Source: Macquaria australasica
Taxonomy: Eukaryota > Chordata > Actinopteri > Centrarchiformes > Percichthyidae
Direction: 5' to 3'
Assembly (NCBI GenBank): GCA_005408345.1
Contig: SEMN01000017.1
Location: 1,798,001 to 1,862,000, forward strand
DNA length: 64,000 bases
How positions within the stretch are numbered: position 1 is the stretch's first letter; each line of letters opens with the position of its first letter. The notes below the pieces were generated by a model. The model was not told where the DNA came from. It ran no database searches and saw nothing but the letters and a program-made list of their open reading frames with translations. The translations under genes were made by a program, and so were the position numbers. Positions 33,091-44,090 of the stretch are shown one piece after another.

Positions 33091-33106
33091 TGGTTATCTT
33101 TTATGT
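33091..33106 (-). promoter_or_regulatory. TATA-like box and GATA-type site of LRRC15
   Basis: On the minus strand the sequence reads ACATAAAAGATAACCA, overlapping a TATA-like word and an AGATAA (GATA factor) word just upstream of the predicted first exon. This is motif-level evidence only. Confidence 0.35.
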
Positions 33107-35665
33107 ACGTCCTCCCTTCCTCCTCAGCTTCACAAATCCTCTGATGAAAGTTTCCAGCACTGTCTGAACTCTCACACCCTCACATTTTCCTGCTCTTCGT
33201 CATCGCTTGATTCCCTTCACCAGTCAGATTTTCTTTTCTTTGCCCTGAGCTCATGAAATCTGCAGGTCCTTTTTCTGAGGCTTCACTGGCACTGTTCAGC
33301 GTCCGAGCTGTCCCCCTTCCCTCTCTTTTCCTCTCACACACTCACACTCACATTTTTTTGCTGAATGTGGTGGTGGGGGATCAAGCAGAGTGAAGCCCCA
33401 CCCTCTGCTGATTTGTGTTTATGTGGGTGTCCATGCTTGTTTGAATGCATGTAAGGGGATGTGTGAGCTGTGTGTCATCTTAGTGTTTTCAACAAACATG
33501 TTATCTTTTTTTGTCTTCTTCCAGGAAAAAGAGGTATATTTGTGTTGGAGGTCAGGGTTACAGGGAGGGCAAGAATTTGGTTTGGTTAAAGACAATGGAG
33601 TTAATTTTTTGTTTGTGGCATTGTTTTGTGTGTATGTGCCTTCTCGTTTGGGTGTATCAGCAGCGCATATCTTTGGTATGACGTCCCTGGTATGCTTGTA
33701 AGCCGATGTTTTGGGCACTTAGCAGTCTTGAACATTCACACAGTATTCCGCTGTTAGGGGATTACAGATTGCAAGATGATCCAAAAAAACAACCTGCAAA
33801 CATTTGTTCAATCCCACTTGTTTTGCAGAAATAAAGAATTTTCTATTCATTATGCTTAATGCCATAATGAACCCCTGTGCAGGCATGTTCAGGAAAATGA
33901 ATAAATAGCTTTAAGTGTTGTATAATTCTGGAGAGCTTCTGTTTGTGTTGAATGAGACTGACTGAATCATAAATATACAGATTATACCCCAAATCATTTA
34001 TATAATCAAGCAGCATGACAGAAAGCATTACATTGCCTCTGAAAATGTTCTTATAATAGAGTTTGAGTGTTTGTTTTCTCTCAGCCTGTTCATGTTATTT
34101 CAGTGTGATTCGGCTCTGGTGCTAAAATGCGGAATGGTGTGTTCTCCAATAAATCACTGAAAAAAAAAAGATTGAGCAACGGGCGTACTGCAGCTTTTAA
34201 CATTCCTCCGTAAAGTAAATCCATCTGTTCTGTAACATGACAAACTCCCTCCTGACCACAGAAAACAGATAGTGAGGGTGGAGTTAACGTAAAGACAGTC
34301 AGCTGCTGCAGTGCACAAAACTCACACTGGAAACGGTGCTTTTCTGATATTACTCTAACGATACTGGAAGACAAGGACAAAGTAATAACTGCTGCAACAG
34401 GTGTTTTATATTTGACATAACTCACCACAGTCCTCCTTTAACTGACAAAATCATCATGATGTCTTTTTATCATTAAGCTGGAACACGTTATTCACTGTAT
34501 AGCAAGACGAACATTTCCCCTCTCTATCCAATAATGTCCATATTATAGTTTCAAACTATACCTCTGATATTTCCACAGGTATTTGTCCACACTGGGCCGT
34601 CACTGATAAACTGGGCATACTGTAACAGACTGGGTGACAAGTTACTGTTGTGTTGTGAACGTGTTATTCTTTTAAGAGATGTTACAGTAGTTCATTTAGA
34701 GAGTTAAGGACATCAGTCAGTCATGTCAGCTACCTATGACACATGATTTATGTGAGAAAGCCTTCCTGTGATTTGAAAGTTAAAAGAAATTATTGTTGTT
34801 TCTCCTGCTAGTTCATAGTCCATATTAGAGCGTATTTTGTTGCTTTTGCATTGGCTACAGCTCACATTAGCCTGTGAACTGTTTGCTAAAAAGATTGTAA
34901 GTGAAACCAGGTAACGTCTCTTACAGTAGTTCATGTTCTGTGTCCTCATCTGTGTGAGGTCAAAAGGTCGGGGTTGAGGAGATAGAGATGAAGAAAGTTG
35001 TAATATGGCAGTGTACGTTCCTTTATTTCTCCCTGTTTGACAAAAAAAGACACAAAAAAATGACAATCTTTGGATACTTTCTTCTCTTTTCAAGTATATG
35101 AACTTGGATACCTGAAAAGTAGAGTTTAGTGTCTGAGAACACATACTCCCCATATACTTATACATCCCTTTACATTTGAGGAGCTTTTCAGTGGCTAGAA
35201 ATCTCTGAATATAGAGTATAGTTACAGTAGTTACAGTAACAGCCCGACATGGTAATATAATGAGTGTATATTTTCCCCAAAAGATTTGGAAATGAATAAG
35301 TACGTAGCTCAAGTAGGCATGACTAAACTTAGAAGTTGGTTTTAAAACAAAACAGTTGGAGACCAAAGAGAAACACATTACAATGATGTTGTAGATGTCT
35401 CGGGCAAAATGTTTGGCTAAAACTGTATTTTGTTAATGTCAAAATGCAGTCTAAGAGTTAATTAATGGACTTAAGAGGATTATCGCTCTACCCTGCAGCC
35501 AAGAGTTACAAATGTGCTGTGGAAAACCCCTCTGAATGCCAGGTTACAAGAAGTTCATCACAGATAAATAAAGGTTAGATTAAAAAATATTTCCTCTTGT
35601 TTTCCACCGTGGTCGAATATTCCTTGTGACCCCTGCAGTATGATTTCCTCTCCCCACACTCATAC

Positions 35666-35670
<5 letters not shown>

Positions 35671-35730
<60 letters not shown>
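35671..35730. repeat. (GT)30 microsatellite
   Basis: An uninterrupted 60-bp GT run; likely length-polymorphic and potentially Z-DNA forming. Confidence 0.95.
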
Positions 35731-35735
<5 letters not shown>

Positions 35736-37363
35736 CCCACTGTTGTGTGAGCTCAGCGTACTGGAAAGGCCTAATCACCCGTTGCCATAGCAATGAACTT
35801 GGGTGCTGTTCACCAATTCATCCTCTTTTGTTTGCTGTTCATTTTAAAAGTCCAATCACTTCTCGTGGAATTCGTGGCATCCGCTGTCATTTTGTGAAGG
35901 TTTAAAAGCTTTGAGTTGATCATTCTCTATTGCTTTGCCTCCACAGAACGATTTTAAATAGTATTACTAGTCCAATGTGTAATTATCAACACAAGTGGTT
36001 ACAAATGTAACTTTAGTTGTATGAGCTTCATTGATAATCCTCTCAAAAGTTCTTGTGTAAAAACATTTGTATGAAAACTTAGGATAAAATTAAATTAAAT
36101 AAAATTAAAGAGCAAACATCTCCTCTCAATCTTTTTGTAGGCTTTATGTTATGTTACAAGTGTTGTTGGACCACTTAAAAAAAGGGAATTGAAACAGTGT
36201 GTACATTGTTGTGGTTCTGTTTCATAATGGAGGCTTGTGAAATTACAGGGGCTCTGTTTTGAGAAAGAGAAAGAGTCACCTCAGCAGTTATTTTGCTGCC
36301 TGACTTTCGGAAATCTGAATGGTGACTGAATTGGAGCTTCCTGTTTTGAAGGCTGTTACGGAGATGATGGTGTAGTCTTCCCAGTAGATATGATTCATTA
36401 TGGGAATGCACATTTTCCCCTCATTCCCATTAAAGGAGAAAATGAAATCCAGATAAGAACTTCAGAGAAGAGATGTTTATAGAAGCATTCCCTCAAATAC
36501 AACTGGTGCCCTGGCACAAGGTTGTGAAACAACACGCTTCGCAACATGCGTAGACATCAGTTTAACGATGTATATATTCAGCTATGTGATCACAGGAGTG
36601 GGCAGAAAACACACTGCGGTGCTGGATCAGGCAACATAAGAGTAAGGTTTCTTAAGTATACCTTAATAACTTTTAATTTTACTGATTGTAATATAAAAAA
36701 TATGACCAACAAACTAGCTCCCTTTACCAAATACCAGTGTGTGAATGTGCATATAGGGAGAAGTAAAGAATAAGACCAACAGATTTTCTGTATGACCCAT
36801 AAACTATCTTCATTATGACATTGATACTGTAGATCTTGGTACTCATTATTACAATGTAATGTGTGGCCTTGGTTGGATGCAAACAGATAACAGACAAAAA
36901 ACTGATAGGAGAGGCAGGAATAACATCATCATGACATGGCATTTTACATGCCTCAGCTCCAGGAAACTACAGACAAACAAACATTATCTACCAACATGGT
37001 GGAAAAAAGAAAGAAAGACATTTTCACATAATACAGTTTATTGTTTGTTTATTATTGTTAAATGATTTCTCAAAAGTTACAGTAAACAATGTTTTAAGCT
37101 GTGACGTCTCCTCTTCATGCAGTTTGAAACTTTTACCACTAGAGGGAAACAAGTCACTTGTGATTACTGTTGACTACATTGGCTTGATTTTGGAGCTTTA
37201 CATTGCACTCCTGACTCTATATGTTTTGTTGTCATAAGAGAAAAGCTGGTAAATAAAATATGGAAAACTTACTTACACATATTGTTAGACTTTAGTATGT
37301 ATAACATTTAGCGTGCAAACCTTAAGACAAGGAGATAGCAAAGAAAGACGTTTTATTTCAAAT

Positions 37364-37660
37364 GCTAACGATTATTTTCAGGATTGATTGATCTGCTTCT
37401 GTTCTACTTCTCTTATTGTTTGGTCCATGAAATGTCAAAAGTAGTGAAAACTGCTCATCACAACCTACCCAAAGATATTTGATTTACTATCATATAAGAC
37501 AAAGAAAAGCAGCAAATCTTCACAATTGAGAAGCTGGGGCCAGCAAATGTTTTGCTAGGAAAATGACTGAGAAGATTGATCAATTCTCAAAATAGTTACA
37601 GATTAATTTTCTTTTGACTGACTAACTGATAAATGGACCAATCCTTACAGCTCTACATAA
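37364..37660 (+). repeat. Non-autonomous DNA-transposon copy, copy B
   Basis: It starts GCTAACGATTATTTTCAGG, includes GTTTGGTCCATGAAATGTCA and CCAAAGATATTTGATTTAC, and ends CCTTACAGCTCTAC. It belongs to the same family as 9623-9901 (opposite sense) and 61690-61932. Confidence 0.6.
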
Positions 37661-37951
37661 ATTATATAAAATTATAAACAAACAATTGGTAAAAAATATA
37701 TATATTTTAAGCTTACATACTGTATTATATACTGCAGTATTATATAATATAAAATACTGTATTATCTTACTGTAATGTTTTGCTATTGTAAAATACCTTC
37801 AGCTTTAACTTTGTCACAGTATTTTAAATCCCATATTCCAAGTCTGACTGTCCTAAAGTAATACTTGAAGATAATCTTTTATAAACTGCAACCTCCGGAA
37901 AAGGACAGTTTGTCTTGGTCTCTTGTGCACCAGGCCTGATAACATGTTTTG

Positions 37952-39886
37952 TTACTCTGGAGTATGCGCACGCTCAGTCTTAAGCTCATCCATGGTCTTG
38001 TTTAGGCGATGCATGCAATACATGGCAGCAACAATGAGGAACAAGCCTGTGGTCACTAGAAGGATGTGACAAAACATGAGGAGCCCAGCCAAAGTCGTGT
38101 CCGAGGGCAGAAACCACACATACACCCAGCCCCTGTGAAGGTTGTGGTGAACATACTCGGGCCCCTGTTCAACCACCAATGTGTCATAGAAAGGAAGTGA
38201 CATGTAATAAGTTGATGGATTCTTAGCAAAGAGAAGAAACTCCTCATTAGGCAGGATGGTGGTGGAAGTTTGGAGAGTTGATAGGATCGTGGTGTGTAAG
38301 GCAGATGGTTGTGTAGTTGGAGTGGTTGTTGGGATGGTGACTTGTTGTGTTGTTGTTGAAGCTACAGCTGATGTCTGTCCACTGGTTGAGATGGTGTGGA
38401 ATGGTTTCGTTGGCTCATGCAAGTCACGTGTGACTGTTGTAGCATCGCAAAAGTTGAACTCCTCATCACGCAGAGAGCCAATGGTACGGAGCAGTTGGTA
38501 CATTGGACTATGACATAGCACATTATCTCTGTCAAGAACCACATGCTCATTATGTCTTATCCATTTTGCAATACCTCTGATACTACAAGTACAGTCCCAG
38601 GGGTTGCCACTCAGATTAAGAACCCTCAAAACTGTATTTGAGAAGAAGCTATCTCCTGGGAGTGTCTTGAGGTGGTTATTCTTCAAATCAATTGACAAAA
38701 GTTCTCCAAGGCCCTGGAAAATGTTGTCTGGTAGGCTCTGCAGCTTATTGTCATTAAGAATCAGTGTGCTCAAGTTGGTTAGTCTGGAGAACAGTTGAGG
38801 ATGTAGATTATAGAGGTCGTTGGATTTCAACGAGAGCTTCTGGAGGTTGGGAAGGCAACAGAAGAGGTCTGAAGGCAACTCATTCAGCTTGTCATTTAAA
38901 TGGAAGTTAAGGCTCAGGAGTCCAGACATGTTAGCAAACAAATTTCCAGGAACAGTGGTGAGGTTAGTGGCATACAGATACAATTCTCTCATGTCAGGCA
39001 TGTGACCCATTAGCTGGTCTGGTAGAGATAATAGCGGGTTGTTGTAAATAGTAAGCTTGCTCAGCTTGGGCATGTTGTAGAAGCTCTTTTCCGGGATAGC
39101 CTGAAGTCGGTTGGATGACAGGGTGAGCGTCCTCAGGTTCCTCAGTGACCAGAACACCTGAGGTGGAAGGCTGGTAATCTGGTTATGGTGGAGTTTTAGC
39201 TCCTCAAGGTTGACAAGTTCATCAAAGATCCCAGCTTCTAGCACCTTTAGCTCGTTGTTATAGATCATGAGCTGGCGAAGTTTAGTCAAGGAGTGAAAGA
39301 TGGTAGGTGGAAGCCTCTTTATGGAGTTCCTACCGAGGTTCAGAAAGTTGAGGTTGGTCAGTCCGTTGAAAACATCTGAAGCAGGACTACTCAGTTTGTT
39401 CCGGCTCAGGTCCATATCCACCAACCCAACAAGTCCTTCAAAGATATCCGGAGATAAGGTCTCCAACTGGTTCCCATCTAAGTGCAGCTGCTCCAGAGTG
39501 GTCAGTGGACTGAAAACCCGAGCAGTAAGGGTAGCGAGATCGTTGGACGACAGCTTGACAGACTTGAGCTGTGGAGCGACGTGGAAGGCCCTGGGATGGA
39601 TAATGTGTAGATGGCTGTGAGTCAGACTGAAACGCAACAGGAGGTCCTGGTTTGCCAAGCTCTGCTCATTTATGACATTCATGTTTGTATCATTAAGCTG
39701 CAGCAGGTACATGTGGACAGGCAGCTGCTTTGGTATATCTGTGATGGTGTCGCCAACACACTTGACAGCACCTTTAAAATTACACAGGCAGCTGCCAGGG
39801 CAGAACATGTTGCAGGTGAGGTGTGGCAGTGTGAAGAGGACGAGTATTGTCCACAAGGTGCCTGCACAGTTGAAATAAAGACACAT
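37952..39886 (-). CDS. gp5: Platelet glycoprotein V (GP5)
   Basis: I choose the ATG at 39886 (644 residues), not the in-frame ATG at 39967, because an acceptor TTCATTTCAG ends at 39907 between them and the shorter form starts with a clean signal peptide (about 1-26). Then come LRRNT (CPGSCLC...C), fifteen LRRs, an LRRCT cap starting NPWDCTC, a Thr-rich stem and a transmembrane helix at about 601-625 with a 19-residue tail. The distinctive GP5 block is clear: NPLLSLP, then a repeat with LYLYATNLTTVP, then a 25-residue repeat (NFHLNDKLNELP) where human GP5 also has one extra residue. GP5 is the thrombin-cleaved subunit of the GPIb-IX-V receptor on platelets (thrombocytes in fish). It lies in the same cluster as LRRC15 and the CPN2-like gene. 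Confidence 0.93.
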   Translation of the reverse strand: MCLYFNCAGTLWTILVLFTLPHLTCNMFCPGSCLCNFKGAVKCVGDTITDIPKQLPVHMYLLQLNDTNMNVINEQSLANQDLLLRFSLTHSHLHIIHPRAFHVAPQLKSVKLSSNDLATLTARVFSPLTTLEQLHLDGNQLETLSPDIFEGLVGLVDMDLSRNKLSSPASDVFNGLTNLNFLNLGRNSIKRLPPTIFHSLTKLRQLMIYNNELKVLEAGIFDELVNLEELKLHHNQITSLPPQVFWSLRNLRTLTLSSNRLQAIPEKSFYNMPKLSKLTIYNNPLLSLPDQLMGHMPDMRELYLYATNLTTVPGNLFANMSGLLSLNFHLNDKLNELPSDLFCCLPNLQKLSLKSNDLYNLHPQLFSRLTNLSTLILNDNKLQSLPDNIFQGLGELLSIDLKNNHLKTLPGDSFFSNTVLRVLNLSGNPWDCTCSIRGIAKWIRHNEHVVLDRDNVLCHSPMYQLLRTIGSLRDEEFNFCDATTVTRDLHEPTKPFHTISTSGQTSAVASTTTQQVTIPTTTPTTQPSALHTTILSTLQTSTTILPNEEFLLFAKNPSTYYMSLPFYDTLVVEQGPEYVHHNLHRGWVYVWFLPSDTTLAGLLMFCHILLVTTGLFLIVAAMYCMHRLNKTMDELKTERAHTPE

Positions 39887-39906
39887 TTTGTCACATGAGA
39901 TTAAAT
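39887..39906 (-). other. 5' UTR segment of the GP5 coding exon
   Basis: The minus-strand acceptor CATTTCAG precedes 20 nt and then the ATG. A weak upstream candidate exon ends near 40217 (donor GTTGGT). If used, it would add an in-frame N-terminus starting MMDSYFR, which would bury the signal peptide, so I do not favour it as coding. Confidence 0.5.
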
Positions 39907-40782
39907 CTGAAATGAAGTATGTCTCATTAATCACCCCAAACAGTAGTGTATAGTAATGATCTTTCACTGTTTATCCAAAAGGATTTCTCTTCAGCTCAAA
40001 TTTTATCAAGTCAATTTTTAAATACATTTTAAATCTGGAATTCAATTCTTGACATAGTTCTCAAAGAATAATTGAAAAAATATGTGAAATAATAATTTTA
40101 ACATTATAAACATAAAATAAAAACATTTAAGACTTTTTTTTCTTTGCTTAAATAATGGTAAAAAGACCAAACCTGACCTGGGGTAAAAACCAAAACAAGT
40201 TAAATATTCTACCAACCTCTGAAGTAAGAATCCATCATTGTCCGTTTGATGTTATGATCATGTTGCAGTGCTCTGTGCTGCTCTTCTCTCTAGGGCTGTC
40301 TTAAACAGCTGGGCACCCTGTCTATCAAGTTACCCTGCCCTCACCAAAATGCCCACCCAAAAGTCAATCATCACACTACACATCCTTCATGCTGCCCAAC
40401 CATTGACCTTGACCCCCTATGTCACCTACAGTGGATTTGGAAATATATGACGATTTTGGACTTATTCAATGACTTATTTCATTAGGCTTCTTTCATTGGA
40501 CCCATTCCTTGGACTTATTTCACTGGATGTCTTAATGTTGGAAATCCTACATTAATATTGTACCCATTGTAATCTTATTGTAGGATTATAATCCCAGTTT
40601 TTGTTTTTTGTGTTTCTTAACTGTTACAACATCTTTCAATCTTTGAATTGCCTTTCATGTAGTTTCTTCAGTTTTACTTTCCTTATGTGCTATATTTTTG
40701 GGGAGTTTTTATTCCTGCTCTGAGCTGTGCCTTTGGCATATAAAAACTCTACTTTCATATGAGTGACAGAGGATGCTGGTTC

Positions 40783-40802
40783 ATTTCCTGTGGACTTATC
40801 TT
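40783..40802 (-). promoter_or_regulatory. Paired GATA and ETS motifs upstream of GP5
   Basis: The minus strand reads AAGATAAG, then TCCA, then CAGGAAAT. Adjacent GATA and ETS sites are a recognised feature of megakaryocyte/platelet gene promoters. The pair is 0.9 kb upstream of the GP5 start codon. Short motifs also occur by chance. Confidence 0.35.
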
Positions 40803-41303
40803 GACAGGATGGTCTGACCCCATCCTGCGCTTCAGTTTATGGACTGAAAGGAAATAGATAACACTCATTTCTGTATCAAGTCAGTTAGGGTGTTTTGTGT
40901 CTGATGACAATGTGTCACCTCTCAACATGTCGCGTGCGTGTAAGACAGAGAGAGAAAGAAAGTGTTCTACTAGTGTTTGTGATTCATTGGCCTCTAACAG
41001 TCACAGTTAAACCGAGTACCAGACAGTAATGATGTACTGCTTAGTTACTGCTAGATTAAAAAAACAGCCTAGTCATAAGGTTTCACCTAAAGTAGTGGAT
41101 GCATGATACATGTTGAGTCAGCTTACATCCCCTTGAATTTAGTGGCAAAATAATCATATCAGCAATGTGCAAAAAGAAATTGAATTTTTAACTTGGGAAA
41201 TATTTTTCAGTCAGAGTAAATTGCAATTGATTGCTTATTTAAACTTAAGTCTTTTTTTTTCTTTTCTTTTTTTCTCTCTCTCTCTTTAAATCCCTCCCTG
41301 GAC

Positions 41304-41575
41304 AAAAATGGACTTCACTTATATAGCGCTTCTCAACCTTAACGTTTCCCAAAGCGCTTTACAGATTGGTCTCATGCACCCATTCACACACACACACATT
41401 CACACATCGATGGCGACGGAGCTGCCATGCAAGGTGCTGGCCTCCATCGGGAGCAACTTAAGGTTCAGTGTCTTGCCCAAGGACACTTGTGGATATGTAG
41501 CCGGTATCGATATGCTGACCCTGGGATTGATGGACGACCCGCTCTACCTCCTGAGCCACAGCTGCCCTGACTGAG
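41304..41575 (+). repeat. Teleost interspersed repeat ('tatatagcgcttytc' family)
   Basis: It contains CACTTATATAGCGCTTCTCA, CCAAAGCGCTTTACAGA, CCCATTCACACACACACA and a downstream CTTGCCCAAGGACACTTGTG segment, all characteristic of a repeat widely dispersed in fish. The 88-codon open frame across it is fortuitous. Confidence 0.7.
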
Positions 41576-42801
41576 TGTGTGTTGCTGTAAGCTGCTGAAC
41601 CAATGTAGGACAAATGGAACAGAATTAAACATAGTCCTGTATTTGAAAAAAAAGTTGTCCTTAAATAAACTTTTACAAGTAAATCAATTTATATTGATTT
41701 TCAAAACAAATTTGCCAAGTAATTACGGAATGAACCACCACAGAATAGTCTTTTGTACTATGGAGTTGGTTCTTTGTTTCTTTCCTTTCAATATTTGAAA
41801 TTAAAAAAAGGACAATTTGGACATCTGAAGCACTCACTGATCAAAATATTCTGCCTTGTTACACAGAAGAATGTGTTATCATCCCTATTATGTATAGGTT
41901 AAACCACAATGTCCACGTCTGTGTATATGATTATGCTTGTGTGCATGTTGGTATTTTTGTGTGTGAGTGCATAAATACTCTCTGAAAACATCACAGCAAA
42001 GGACTCGCTGGCTCAAAGCAAAAGTCAACACTTTCTTTGATGCTGCTGTGAATGTAGCTCAGCATCACACTCAGACTGGTTTCCCTGAAACCTCCCGTGT
42101 TCATCATGCTCTGTGTGATTCAGATCTTTTCACAACAGCTCTCCCATTATTTAGACTAAGCCTGTGACTCAGCTGCGTAACCCTCCTCCAAAAGATCCAG
42201 TCAATTTAACTTCACTGTACAGTAATTCACCAGTCACCACAGATGTGCATCATGTGCCACATTCCTACACTACAGTTTATTTGCTATGCAAAGTTAATAA
42301 AGAATAAAAGTATAAGGGTTAAGAGTATAGATGTGTTGTTCTGTAATATTTTCACTGTCATTTTTTGATGAGGAAGTAATGCAAAAAATAGTCTCCTTTT
42401 CAATCCTCTTAAAATAGTCCATTCAGTGATCAAGTCATCTTCAATCATTTTCTCTTAAAACTTAAATAAATAAATAAGATTACAGATTCGCATTATCATT
42501 TTATTTATTTTGTAAAATGAACACCAGTGCATTTCTAAAAGCAGTGACAGGTGGGATGTTTGTTGGCAGTGGTACAAAAAATGTTATGCCCAATTCTGCC
42601 ACAAGAGAACGACATAAACACAAGCAGTAGACAAATAAAAACCCTGCTACAAGAATAATGTGTCTTTGCAGTCAAGTACATGTTGTCATATCTGAACCTC
42701 AAGTATTTCCAGTGAGTAGCTGATTATTTACAGATTTAAGATGTGCAGCCACAGTTCATAGATCTCTCATGAGAGCACCTTGATGCAGTGGAAATGAAAC
42801 A

Positions 42802-42807
42802 TTTATT
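42802..42807 (-). terminator. Polyadenylation signal AATAAA of UTS2B
   Basis: TTTATT on the plus strand, i.e. AATAAA on the transcript, 138 nt after the UTS2B stop codon. Appropriately placed for a short 3' UTR. Confidence 0.5.
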
Positions 42808-42944
42808 GATGACTTTGATTATGGTACAACTCTATATTGCTGGGATAAATACAGTGTGATTATATTACTGGTGTTTTGAGTCTTAAGGCTATGTTGGGCT
42901 TTGCAGCAAGATTTCACATTGGTCCTCCTCCTCTTGGGTCCGTT

Positions 42945-42970
42945 TCAGACACAGTACTTCCAGAAGCAAG
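42945..42970 (-). CDS. uts2b: UTS2B exon 5 (mature cyclic core)
   Basis: Acceptor TCGTCGGCAG. With the final base of exon 4 it encodes PCFWKYCV followed by TGA. The 3' UTR continues from 42944 downward. Confidence 0.9.
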
Positions 42971-43989
42971 CTGCCGACGAAAGGAGATAAAGACTTGTAG
43001 AATGACATCTTACAAGCAGATTATTAATACTGCAACTGATATAATTAACTACAAATATTAATCAGTTTGTATGATACATATGAATCCAGAAGTACTGAAT
43101 TTAACTTACGTTCACCCCTCTTCCTAGTTATGGATATGCCTTCTGCTAAATTGGCTGTGATCTCCTTCTCCAGCTCCAGATCCTCCCTCAGTGCCCGCAG
43201 CTACAAGCAGAGATCAAAGTGATTAAACACACCAAGACAGGTAGCCGTCATCTCAGTATCAATACATCATCTGTTCAGGAGGAAGTGTAACAGGTTTTCA
43301 TTCAGAGCCTCCTGTCTGCGTAGAAATGATTCACATTTTTCTGAGAAATTGAAACAAGATGCCCATATTCCACCATATATACATTTTTTCCAAAGTTGCT
43401 TCAAGGTGAATCTGTAAATATCCTTACCTCCTTTAATTCAGCTAGTTTATTGGCCAGCTGAAGACCTGCAGATAGGAAAACCAGTCATCATCAAAGCAAG
43501 AATGCATTTGAGTTATTTACATTAGTTTCACCATTTTATTTTATCTCTCACCTAGAGGGTCATCCCTTTCAACAGGAACTAAGCTCTTGTGTAGTAACAG
43601 TGCTAGAATCTTTCTCTGGGGATCTGTGTCTTCTTTCGGATTAAAAACATGGTTTCCTGCGTTTACAAAGCAAATAAAAATGCAACTTTAAGCACCATAA
43701 ATATCACAAAACACAAACAGAAAATTAAGTCACATTTCATAGTCAGGCATCATCTCTTAACCTGTTGCATTTAGGCACAACTGAACTGAACTGAAATTTA
43801 GTGCAGTAGTTGCATGCAGCATCCTCAGCAGCATTTTCATTGTATATAGACCTAAAACAATAAAATGTTTGCACACTTACCAGGGTTAAATATGCTCCTT
43901 CCCTCCACTTTTAGCACTCCCTGCAGTAGTAACAAACCCAGGAGTCCTAAGCAGTAGTTCACAACTGTAACCCTATCCATAGTACTCAT
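42945..43989 (-). CDS. uts2b: Urotensin II-related peptide precursor (UTS2B/URP), five exons
   Basis: Five minus-strand exons, 43881-43989, 43552-43656, 43428-43465, 43110-43200 and 42945-42970, join in frame through GT-AG introns to give 122 residues plus stop. A hydrophobic signal peptide lies near the N-terminus (GLLGLLLLQG). A Leu/Glu-rich proregion (LANKLAELKE, LRALREDLELEKE) follows, then a TRKR processing site, and the C-terminus is GEPCFWKYCV. The disulphide-closed core CFWKYC is the hallmark of urotensin II family peptides, which act on G-protein-coupled UT receptors. The hydrophobic segment, the dibasic site, the terminal core and the human-like linkage to CCDC50 (divergent, head-to-head) support UTS2B over other paralogues. 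Mammalian URP is ACFWKYCV, so the proline before the cysteine is a notable difference. Confidence 0.93.
43110..43200 (-). CDS. uts2b: UTS2B exon 4 (proregion and processing site)
   Basis: Acceptor CTGCTTGTAG, donor GTAAGTTAAA. Encodes LRALREDLELEKE through ISITRKRGE, including the multibasic cleavage site RKR. Confidence 0.88.
43428..43465 (-). CDS. uts2b: UTS2B exon 3 (38 nt micro-exon)
   Basis: Acceptor CTATCTGCAG, donor GTAAGGATAT. Encodes GLQLANKLAELKE and leaves phase 0. Confidence 0.85.
43552..43656 (-). CDS. uts2b: UTS2B exon 2
   Basis: Acceptor AAACGCAG, donor GTGAGAG. Encodes a proregion with NHVFNPKEDTDPQRK and a Leu-rich stretch (ILALLLHKSLVP). Phase 1 at both ends. Confidence 0.85.
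43881..43989 (-). CDS. uts2b: UTS2B exon 1 (signal peptide)
   Basis: Encodes MSTMDRVTVV through RSIFNP and ends in phase 1 at donor GTAAGTGTGC. A second in-frame ATG (43980) three codons in could also serve as the start. Confidence 0.88.
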
Positions 43990-44070
43990 TGTATGGTCCA
44001 AAACTAATGCCGCACTATAAGCCCTCAGTCAAGCAAGGTAAGCAATCCACTGCCTTGGGTCCATCCCGTC

Positions 44071-44080
44071 AATATATTTA
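44071..44080 (-). promoter_or_regulatory. TATA box of UTS2B
   Basis: TAAATATATT on the minus strand, about 82 nt before the first ATG, consistent with a 5' UTR of about 55 nt. Confidence 0.45.
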
Positions 44081-44090
44081 TCCTTTCAGG

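Larger units (their letters stand above)
33107..37951. other. Intergenic sequence between LRRC15 and GP5
   Basis: No supported exon. A 214-codon open frame at 34734-35378 (minus) shows no domain and no splice context. The interval contains a 60-bp (GT)30 microsatellite and a degenerate transposon copy (37364-37660). AATAAA-type words for the GP5 3' end can be read on the minus strand at about 37352 (TTTATT on plus). Confidence 0.5.
39907..42800. other. Sequence between GP5 and UTS2B, including the presumed GP5 5' region
   Basis: No coding exon is visible. It should contain the GP5 promoter and untranslated exon. A minus-strand AAGATAAG (GATA-type) at 40795-40802 lies 4 nt from CAGGAAAT (ETS-type) at 40783-40790. 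A teleost repeat occupies 41304-41575, and the remainder is AT-rich. Confidence 0.4.

Noticed and set aside
33390..33718. Overlapping 100-codon frames on both strands
   Set aside because: No domain and no conserved features; probably chance.
34734..35378. 214-codon open frame on the minus strand between LRRC15 and GP5
   Set aside because: No domain, no signal peptide or repeat structure, AT-rich composition and no splice or promoter context; likely a chance frame.
39887..39967. In-frame upstream ATG giving a 671-residue GP5
   Set aside because: A splice acceptor lies between the two ATGs, and the shorter form begins with a proper signal peptide.
41308..41574. 88-codon frame MDFTYIALLNLN...
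   Set aside because: Lies wholly inside a dispersed teleost repeat.
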